Translations under genes and position numbers: made by a program
The notes under the pieces: model-generated
Database searches by the model: none
Told to the model about the DNA's origin: nothing
The model's input: only the letters and a program-made list of their open reading frames with translations
Shown here: positions 1-5,535 of the stretch, piece by piece
How positions within the stretch are numbered: position 1 is the first letter of the stretch
Layout: each line of letters begins with the position of its first letter
DNA from: Bacteroidales bacterium
Lineage (GTDB): Bacteria; Bacteroidota; Bacteroidia; Bacteroidales; F082
Direction of reading: 5' to 3'
Assembly: GCA_900771045.1 (NCBI GenBank)
Contig: CAAGMM010000285.1
Location: 1 to 6,696, forward strand
DNA: 6,696 bases

Positions 1-335
1 ACCAATACAAAGACCCTTATACCGGCGTCGAAGAGGAAATACTCATCGAAAACACTGAAACGCGCGACCAGCCGAAAAACAAGGAAAACGCGCTCCGACT
101 GCTCAAATCGCAGCTTTACGACAAAGAACTTCAGCACCGTATGGAGGAACGCAACAAGATTGAGGCCGGAAAGAAGAAAATCGAATGGGGCTCCCAGATT
201 CGCAGCTACGTCATGGACGACCGCAGGGTAAAAGACCATCGCACCAACTACCAGACGAGCAACGTGCAAGGCGTCATGGACGGTAAAATCGACGAGTTCA
301 TCAAGGCTTATCTGATGGAGTTCGGACAGAGATAA
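1..335 (+). CDS. prfB: Peptide chain release factor 2 (RF2), C-terminal part, 5' truncated by window edge
   Basis: Codons run in frame from base 3 to the TAA at 333-335, giving 110 residues; the first ATG inside (141) is not the gene start. RF2 recognises UGA and UAA stop codons in the ribosomal A site and triggers hydrolysis of peptidyl-tRNA. The visible part is the end of the family: a RDQPKNKENA stretch equivalent to the RSQHKNKDQA-like segment after the GGQ domain, then IEWGSQIRSYV, DDRRVKDHRT and a VMDGKIDEFI helix near the C-terminus. These match RF2 (IxWGSQIRSYVLDD...KDLRT...VLDG in E. coli) better than RF1. The GGQ loop, the stop-codon-reading motif and any programmed frameshift site lie upstream of the window. 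A segment at about residues 3-20 (DPYTGVEEEI...) looks longer and more acidic than in proteobacterial RF2; I believe this is usual in Bacteroidota. It converges with meaB, with 31 bases between the stop codons. Confidence 0.93.
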   Translation, partial: QYKDPYTGVEEEILIENTETRDQPKNKENALRLLKSQLYDKELQHRMEERNKIEAGKKKIEWGSQIRSYVMDDRRVKDHRTNYQTSNVQGVMDGKIDEFIKAYLMEFGQR

Positions 336-366
336 TTTTTTACCGCGCCAAGTTCGGCCTTCACCT

Positions 367-1455
367 CTATTTGACTACATCCATAGCGGCTTTGTATGCC
401 GTCGCCCTCTTGTTCAGGATGTCGTCTTCGGCTTTTGCGAGTCTCTCTTTGATTGCGGCATCGTTATAAAACCTGTCGTGGATGACGTTGTTGATAGTCT
501 CGTACATCATTTCGATGTCCTGCCGTATGCGTTTGCGTTGGAGGAAGCCGCTTTTTCTCATCTCATCGACGCTGTTGTGAATCATATTCCAAACTTTTTC
601 GATGTTCAGGTGTGTCAATGCGGAACAGGTCATCGTGCCGACGTCAAGTCCTGATTCGGGTTTCGGGAGGAGTCTCACGGCGTTTTTTATTTCGGCCATC
701 GCCCTTTCGGCGCGCATCACGTTATCGCCGTCGGCTTTATTGACGACGATGCCGTCGGCCATTTCCATAATGCCTCTCTTTATGCCCTGGAGTTCGTCGC
801 CGGCGCCTCCGATGAGGATGAGCAGGAAGAAATCGACCATTGAGCAGACGGCGGTCTCCGATTGTCCGACTCCGACCGTCTCGATGAAGACGGTGTCGAA
901 TCCGGCCGCCTCGCACACGATGGCGCTTTCGCGTGTTTTCCTCGCCACGCCGCCGAGCGTCCCTGACGAAGCCGACGGCCTGATGAAGACGTTGGGATGC
1001 ACCGAGAGTTCCTCCATCCGTGTCTTGTCGCCGAGTATGGAGCCTCTCGAGCGCTGGCTGCTCGGGTCGATGGCGAGGACGGCAATCTTATGCCCCTTGT
1101 CGGCGAGTTCGGTACCCAAAGCCTCGATAAAAGTGCTTTTCCCGGCGCCCGGAACGCCCGTTATCCCAAGACGGAGGGCCTTCCCCGAATAAGGCAGACA
1201 AGCTGAAATAATCTTCTGCGCTATCTGCTGATGCCCCGGCAAAGTACTCTCTATCAACGTTATCGCTTCGCTTAGTACGACGCGGTCGCCATTAAGGATT
1301 CCGTCAACATAATGTCCCAAAGGCTTTACGCCGTGCCGCAGCGACATCAGACGTTCCAAGGCTTTCGGGTTCACCTGAACCGCCTCCGCCCCATCATTGA
1401 CGCTCAAGGCTGATTCCCATTCGTGTTCCTGATTTTCAAAATGCTCATGTTTCAT
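367..1455 (-). CDS. meaB: Methylmalonyl-CoA mutase-associated GTPase MeaB (ArgK/MeaB family)
   Basis: A complete P-loop GTPase of 362 residues that in known systems gates loading of adenosylcobalamin into methylmalonyl-CoA mutase and protects that enzyme, which interconverts succinyl-CoA and methylmalonyl-CoA in propionate formation. A helical N-terminal region (about 1-90) is followed by the G domain: Walker A GVPGAGKS at 100-107, IDPSS at 129-133, GDKTRM at 142-147, SSGTLGGVARKTRE at 163-176, the Walker B/switch stretch D187 to E200 containing ETVGVGQSE, GAGDELQGIKRGI near 217-229, the guanine-specifying NKAD at 239-242, and CSAL at 277-280. A C-terminal helical part (about 295-362) fits the dimerisation arm. 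Length and motif order are normal for the family. The ATG at 1455 is chosen because family members carry a similar charged N-terminal extension and the next Met is at residue 37. No mutase or epimerase gene is in view, so the gene is separated from its partner here. Its promoter box lies almost against the start codon. Confidence 0.95.
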   Translation of the reverse strand: MKHEHFENQEHEWESALSVNDGAEAVQVNPKALERLMSLRHGVKPLGHYVDGILNGDRVVLSEAITLIESTLPGHQQIAQKIISACLPYSGKALRLGITGVPGAGKSTFIEALGTELADKGHKIAVLAIDPSSQRSRGSILGDKTRMEELSVHPNVFIRPSASSGTLGGVARKTRESAIVCEAAGFDTVFIETVGVGQSETAVCSMVDFFLLILIGGAGDELQGIKRGIMEMADGIVVNKADGDNVMRAERAMAEIKNAVRLLPKPESGLDVGTMTCSALTHLNIEKVWNMIHNSVDEMRKSGFLQRKRIRQDIEMMYETINNVIHDRFYNDAAIKERLAKAEDDILNKRATAYKAAMDVVK

Positions 1456-1459
1456 AGGA

Positions 1460-1487
1460 CAAAGTTAGTAAAAAAACTTTTCGACAA
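1460..1487 (-). promoter_or_regulatory. Putative Bacteroidota promoter of meaB (TAACTTTG -7 box, TTG -33 element)
   Basis: On the minus strand TAACTTTG (bases 1467-1460) matches the Bacteroides -7 consensus TAnnTTTG exactly. A TTG (1487-1485) lies 17 bases upstream and could be the -33 element, whose consensus is TTTG or TTG. Only four bases separate the -7 box from the ATG, so transcription from it would begin at or very near the start codon. A weaker candidate, TTTATTTG (1521-1514, one mismatch), lies further upstream and would give a leader of ordinary length, but I see no matching -33 element for it. Confidence 0.5.
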
Positions 1488-1546
1488 TAGATATTTGACG
1501 GTCAACTTTTCTTCAAATAAAGAAAACGCCCCAAAAATCTAAAATA

Positions 1547-1570
1547 TTCTAACTTCCATCTTCTAACTTC
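1547..1570. repeat. 10-bp direct repeat TTCTAACTTC x2 in the divergent promoter region
   Basis: TTCTAACTTC occurs at 1547-1556 and again at 1561-1570, separated by CATC, so the period is 14 bases; a related TAAATTC follows at 1571. The pair lies just upstream of the -7 box of the ROK kinase gene and covers the place where its -33 element should be. It could be a binding site for a regulator, or simply low-complexity AT-rich sequence of a kind common between Bacteroidota genes. The function is unknown. Confidence 0.45.
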
Positions 1571-1583
1571 TAAATTCTTTTTG

Positions 1584-1591
1584 TAAATTTG
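1584..1591 (+). promoter_or_regulatory. Putative Bacteroidota -7 promoter box (TAAATTTG) of the ROK kinase-GH92 operon
   Basis: TAAATTTG fits the TAnnTTTG consensus exactly and lies 27 bases before the ATG at 1619. Transcription would start around 1595-1598 and leave a short A-rich leader. That leader has no Shine-Dalgarno sequence, which is typical for the phylum. I find no clear TTG or TTTG at the usual distance upstream; the direct repeat occupies that position. Confidence 0.6.
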
Positions 1592-1618
1592 CAAAAAAGA
1601 ATCAAATTTTAAAAAGTT

Positions 1619-2566
1619 ATGACACACATTTACACTGTCGGAATAGACATCGGTGGCACCAACACCGACATGGGCCTCATCAGGGACGACGGCACCATCA
1701 TCGCGCGCCGCAACATACCGACGAGCCGCTACACTGATTTTTCACTCTACGTGAAGGATATGATGCGCGAAATCGACGGCATGATAAGCGCGAACGGCGT
1801 CAGTATTGACGGAATCGGCATCGGGGCGCCAAACGGCAACTTCTACACGGGCTGCGTCGAAAATGCGCCAAACCTCACCATCAAAGGCGTTCTGAATTTT
1901 CAGAAGGAGATCGCCAAATACCGTCCGGAACCTGTCGTATTAAGCAACGACGCCAACGCCGCGGCATACGGCGAGATGATTTACGGCGGAGCGAAAGACC
2001 TGAACAACTTCATTATGTTCACACTCGGGACGGGCGTCGGCAGCGGCATCGTCATCGACGGCGTTCTCGTCCACGGCAAGACAGGCTGCGCCGGCGAACT
2101 CGGGCACAACATTCTCATTCCTGAGGGAAGGCCATGCAGCTGCGGGCGCAAAGGCTGTTTGGAAGCCTACACTTCGGCACGCGGCATCGTTCAGACCTTC
2201 TGCGAGCTGAGAGCCTCCGGACTCGCCTCATCCATCACCGCGGCCGATGCCGACGTCACAAGCAAGATGATCGGCGACGCCGCCAACGCCGGCGACGAAG
2301 TGGCGCTGAAATGCTACGATATGACAGCTCGCTACCTCGGTATCGCCATGGCTAACGCCGTCACATTCTCGTCACCGCAGGCCATCTTCCTCATGGGCGG
2401 CCCCGCAAAAGTCGGACGCCCACTGCTTATGCCGCTGCGCAAATACTTCAACGAATACATTCTCAACATCTTTCAGAATAGCTGCGAGATTCGTATGTCG
2501 GAATTGGCCACCAACGAAGTAGCCCTTCTCGGTGCCGCCGCCCTCGTGAAATTGAAAATAAAATAG
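1619..2566 (+). CDS. ROK-family hexose kinase (glucokinase-like)
   Basis: A complete 315-residue cytosolic sugar kinase that would transfer phosphate from ATP to the 6-OH of a hexose. The ROK hallmarks are intact: the phosphate-binding loop DIGGTNT at 10-16, GAPNG at 69-73, ENAPNL at 81-86, the catalytic aspartate D111 in SNDANAAAYGE, GTGVGSGI at 137-144, the GELGH motif with H163 as a zinc ligand, the zinc cysteines C173, C175 and C180 in CSCGRKGCLE, and LMGG at 258-261. There is no N-terminal helix-turn-helix, so this is a kinase and not a ROK repressor. It resembles Bacteroides proteins annotated as glucokinase. However, it is followed after 8 bases by an alpha-mannosidase gene, so mannose is a plausible substrate; the sequence alone cannot separate glucokinase from mannokinase. 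The start is chosen because the DIGGT motif begins at residue 10, as is normal for the family. A -7 box lies upstream, and translation probably does not use a Shine-Dalgarno sequence. Confidence 0.92.
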   Translation: MTHIYTVGIDIGGTNTDMGLIRDDGTIIARRNIPTSRYTDFSLYVKDMMREIDGMISANGVSIDGIGIGAPNGNFYTGCVENAPNLTIKGVLNFQKEIAKYRPEPVVLSNDANAAAYGEMIYGGAKDLNNFIMFTLGTGVGSGIVIDGVLVHGKTGCAGELGHNILIPEGRPCSCGRKGCLEAYTSARGIVQTFCELRASGLASSITAADADVTSKMIGDAANAGDEVALKCYDMTARYLGIAMANAVTFSSPQAIFLMGGPAKVGRPLLMPLRKYFNEYILNIFQNSCEIRMSELATNEVALLGAAALVKLKIK

Positions 2567-2574
2567 CCCTCATT

Positions 2575-5487
2575 ATGAAGAAGACAACTCTCCTGCTCAC
2601 CGGCATCCTGCTGATGTTGGTGAGCTGCCGGCATCCGCTGACGTCGTACGTCAACCCGTTTGTGGGTACCGGAGCCCACGGCCACACCTTCCCCGGCGCC
2701 ATCGTCCCATTCGGTGCCGTACAACTCAGCCCGGACACACGCTTGGACGGATGGGACGGCTGCTCCGGCTATCATTACGACGACTCCGTCATTTACGGAT
2801 TTTCGCACACACACCTCAGCGGCACGGGCTGCTCCGACTACGGCGACATCCTCGTGATGCCATTCGTCGGCACCGGCTCACCCATCAACAACAAATACTG
2901 CTCGCATTTCTCACATTCCGACGAAAACGCCTCGCCGGGATATTATTCCGTGAAACTCTCCAACGGTGTCTTCGCCGAGATGACGACCACGTCGCACGTA
3001 GGCTGCCACCGCTATACCTTCCCCGACGACGGACAACGGCACGGCATCGTCATCGACATCGCACACCGCGACATCGTTCTTGATAGTTATATTAAAATTA
3101 TTGATAATCAAGAAGTTGTCGGAAGCCGCATCTCAAGGGCCTGGAATGAAAAACAGCATATTTATTTCGATATGAAGTTCTCGTCTCCGCTTAAAACTGT
3201 CGAACTCTATCGCGATTCCACACTTATAACAGGCACCGACAACCTTCAGGGCGGCAACATCAAGGCCGTGGCCTATTTTGACGACAACGTCAGGCAAGTC
3301 GTTATAAATGTGGGAATCTCCGCCGTCGATATAGAAGGTGCACAGGCAAATATGGCCGAAATGCCTACATTCGACTTCGACAAGGTGAAAAAAAACGCCG
3401 ATGAAATATGGAACAAAGAGTTGGGCAAGATTGAAGTCAAAGGCGGCGAAAATGATATGCGTAAGTTCTATACTGCTCTGTATCATTGCTTTACGGCTCC
3501 GTATGAGTATTCCGACATCGACAAACGCTATCGCGGCCAAGATGGGGAAATCCACCGCGACGAAAAACACAAAGTCTATACCGTCTTCTCGCTCTGGGAC
3601 ACCTACCGCGCACTTCATCCGCTTTTGAACATCATTGACCGCGAACGCACCAACGACTTCCTCAACACCTTCCTCCTCGCCTACGAACAAGGCGGACAAC
3701 TGCCGGTGTGGGAACTGTCGGCGTATGAGACCTGGTGCATGATTGGCTATCACTCCGTCCCCGTGATTTTGGACGCATCCCGCAAAGGCATCGGCGACTT
3801 CGACAAACACAAAATGCTCAAAGCGATGGTCGCATCGGCCGAATTGCCTAAATTGGGCAGACCGGAATTTGAACAATACGAATACATTCCAGCCGACAAA
3901 GAACACGAATCGGTGTCAAAAACGTTGGAATACTGCTTCGACGACTGGTGCATCGCCGAGTTCGCGAAGGATTTGGGCGAGACGGAGACGGCAAACCGCT
4001 TCTACCGCCGCAGCCAGTTCTACAAAAACCTCATCGATGCCGACGGTTTCGCTCATCCGAGGAGCAACGGCGGATTCATCTATCCATTCTCCCCGGGCGA
4101 AGTCAACAACCACTACACCGAAGCAAACTCATGGCAGTATTCGACCTACGTGCCGCACGATTTCGCACATTACGTCCAACTCGCCGGCGGCATCGAACGC
4201 ATCGGGCAACTGCTTGATTCACTGTTCTTTGGAAAAAACAATATGAGTGGGCGGCAGCAAGCCGACCTGACCGGCGTTATGGGAAACTACGCTCACGGCA
4301 ACGAACCCGGACATCACGCTCCGTATATGTACAACTACGTCGGGCAGCCTGAAAAGACACAGAACGTCGTGCGCCGCATCCTAACGGAACAATACGCCGA
4401 CGCACCTGACGGATTATGCGGCAACGAAGACTGCGGACAGATGTCGGCATGGTACGTGATGAGTGCAATGGGCTTCTACGCCGTCGCACCGGGCAGCAAC
4501 AGCTACGACATCGGCTCGCCTATCTTCGACGAAGTGAAGATTCACCTCGAAAACGGAAAGACATTCACCCTGATTTGCAAGAATCAAAGCAAGGAAAACG
4601 CTTATATTCAATCAATTACGGGTTGTAAAACGACAGACGGAATTCTCTCCGAAGGAATCACCTACGATATGATTTCCAACGGCGAGACAATAAAGATTGA
4701 GATGGGGCCGCAACCGAGAACGACGGATAACGTCACGACGCGAAAAGCCGTTTCCGTGCCGGCGTCGCTGACTTTGGCTCCCGTCTTCGAACCTAACGGA
4801 CAAGTCTTCCGCGACAATATCTCCGTGAAAATCCTCAACACTCATCCGCAAAGTGACGAATCAGGCGAGATTTTCTACAGCATTTCCGATGATGACTTCA
4901 AGAGTGTCAACAGATACAGCGAGCCGTTAAACCTCACCGAAACCACGACAATCAGGGCTTGGGCAGAACACCCGACATTCGGTAGAAGTTCCGTCGTTGA
5001 AGCCGTTTTTCACAAGTTTGCGCAGGATAAAGCGGTGAAAATCAATGGAAAATACAACCCACAATATACGGCCGGCGGTGACGAAGGCCTCATTGACGGA
5101 CTCCGCGGCTATGTGAATTGGCGTTTAGGCGGCTGGCAGGGCTATCAGTCGCAGGATTTCGAAGCCGTCGTCGATTTGAAGTCTGTGAAAAAGATTTCCG
5201 AAGTGTCGGTCGGTTTCTTGGAAGACATCCGCGCGTGGATTTGGTATCCGACCAAGTTGATTGTGGAAGTCTCCGTTGACGGCGAGAAGTTTGTGCCTTT
5301 CGGCGAGTATAAAAACCCTCGCCCCGACAACGACTACACGGTAAAGGCGGAGGATTTCACGGTGAATGGGAAGGCTGCGGCTCGTTACGTGCGCGTGCAT
5401 GCGACCAACTACGGCGTGCTTCCGGTATGGCATCTCGGAGCCGGCGGCGACGCATTCATCTTCGTTGACGAAATTATCGTGAAATAA
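2575..5487 (+). CDS. GH92 family alpha-mannosidase lipoprotein with C-terminal Ig-like and F5/8-type C modules
   Basis: A 970-residue exported exo-alpha-mannosidase. GH92 enzymes are calcium-dependent, inverting, and remove terminal mannose from N-glycans or yeast mannan. A lipoprotein signal peptide spans 1-17 (MKKTTLLLTG...), with lipobox LVSC and the acylated Cys at 18. The GH92 N-terminal beta-sandwich (about 24-265) shows YVNPFVGTGAHGHTFPGA at 25-42 and GFSHTHLSGTG at 75-85. The (alpha/alpha)6 catalytic domain (about 270-715) shows FSLWDTYRALHPL at 338-350, YTEANSWQY at 514-522 (E516 is my candidate general acid), HGNEPGHH at 574-581, and GNEDCGQMSAWY at 616-627. After it come a chitobiase-C/Ig-like domain (about 735-815, PVFEPNG to TTTIRAWAEH) and an F5/8 type C (discoidin/CBM32-like) domain (about 825-970), probably for carbohydrate binding. 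The residues after C18 (RHPLT) lack the acidic surface-export signal of Bacteroidota lipoproteins, so a periplasmic position is more likely. It is co-transcribed with the ROK kinase. Linkage specificity cannot be read with confidence. No susC/susD genes are in view. Confidence 0.94.
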   Translation: MKKTTLLLTGILLMLVSCRHPLTSYVNPFVGTGAHGHTFPGAIVPFGAVQLSPDTRLDGWDGCSGYHYDDSVIYGFSHTHLSGTGCSDYGDILVMPFVGTGSPINNKYCSHFSHSDENASPGYYSVKLSNGVFAEMTTTSHVGCHRYTFPDDGQRHGIVIDIAHRDIVLDSYIKIIDNQEVVGSRISRAWNEKQHIYFDMKFSSPLKTVELYRDSTLITGTDNLQGGNIKAVAYFDDNVRQVVINVGISAVDIEGAQANMAEMPTFDFDKVKKNADEIWNKELGKIEVKGGENDMRKFYTALYHCFTAPYEYSDIDKRYRGQDGEIHRDEKHKVYTVFSLWDTYRALHPLLNIIDRERTNDFLNTFLLAYEQGGQLPVWELSAYETWCMIGYHSVPVILDASRKGIGDFDKHKMLKAMVASAELPKLGRPEFEQYEYIPADKEHESVSKTLEYCFDDWCIAEFAKDLGETETANRFYRRSQFYKNLIDADGFAHPRSNGGFIYPFSPGEVNNHYTEANSWQYSTYVPHDFAHYVQLAGGIERIGQLLDSLFFGKNNMSGRQQADLTGVMGNYAHGNEPGHHAPYMYNYVGQPEKTQNVVRRILTEQYADAPDGLCGNEDCGQMSAWYVMSAMGFYAVAPGSNSYDIGSPIFDEVKIHLENGKTFTLICKNQSKENAYIQSITGCKTTDGILSEGITYDMISNGETIKIEMGPQPRTTDNVTTRKAVSVPASLTLAPVFEPNGQVFRDNISVKILNTHPQSDESGEIFYSISDDDFKSVNRYSEPLNLTETTTIRAWAEHPTFGRSSVVEAVFHKFAQDKAVKINGKYNPQYTAGGDEGLIDGLRGYVNWRLGGWQGYQSQDFEAVVDLKSVKKISEVSVGFLEDIRAWIWYPTKLIVEVSVDGEKFVPFGEYKNPRPDNDYTVKAEDFTVNGKAAARYVRVHATNYGVLPVWHLGAGGDAFIFVDEIIVK

Positions 5488-5495
5488 CGAAACAT

Positions 5496-5527
5496 CCGGG
5501 CTGATTTCCCAATCGAGACCAGCCCGG
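5496..5527. terminator. GC-rich hairpin between convergent genes, probable bidirectional terminator
   Basis: CCGGGCTG at 5496-5503 and CAGCCCGG at 5520-5527 form a perfect 8-bp stem with a 16-base loop. It begins 8 bases after the GH92 stop codon and ends 8 bases before the end of the opposing acyl-CoA synthetase gene. On the plus strand it is followed by the pyrimidine-rich CTTTCCCTTTATTTCTC (5528-5544). On the minus strand the exit side reads ATGTTTCGTTATTTC, which is moderately T-rich. Neither tract is a long unbroken run of T, so its efficiency is uncertain, but the placement suits ending both transcripts. Confidence 0.7.
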
Positions 5528-5535
5528 CTTTCCCT

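Noticed and set aside
141..335. A separate small 64-residue protein starting at the ATG at 141
   Set aside because: The frame is open back to the window edge and the upstream codons also match release factor 2, so this ATG is an internal methionine of prfB.
336..366. A terminator hairpin between prfB and meaB
   Set aside because: The gap contains TTTTTT and a possible three-pair stem (GCC/GGC around 347-358), but no stem long enough to support a terminator call.
602..1192. A 196-codon open frame on the plus strand opposite meaB
   Set aside because: It lies wholly inside the clearly homologous meaB gene on the other strand, its translation is rich in Ser/Pro/Thr with no recognisable motif, and it has no promoter; it is a by-product of the codon pattern of meaB.
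1619..2566. A ROK-family transcriptional repressor instead of a kinase
   Set aside because: The DIGGT phosphate loop begins at residue 10, leaving no room for the N-terminal helix-turn-helix domain that ROK repressors carry.
3133..3906. A 257-codon open frame on the minus strand inside the GH92 gene
   Set aside because: The GH92 frame is continuous and conserved across it; the antisense translation is a Phe/Val-rich product without any family signature.
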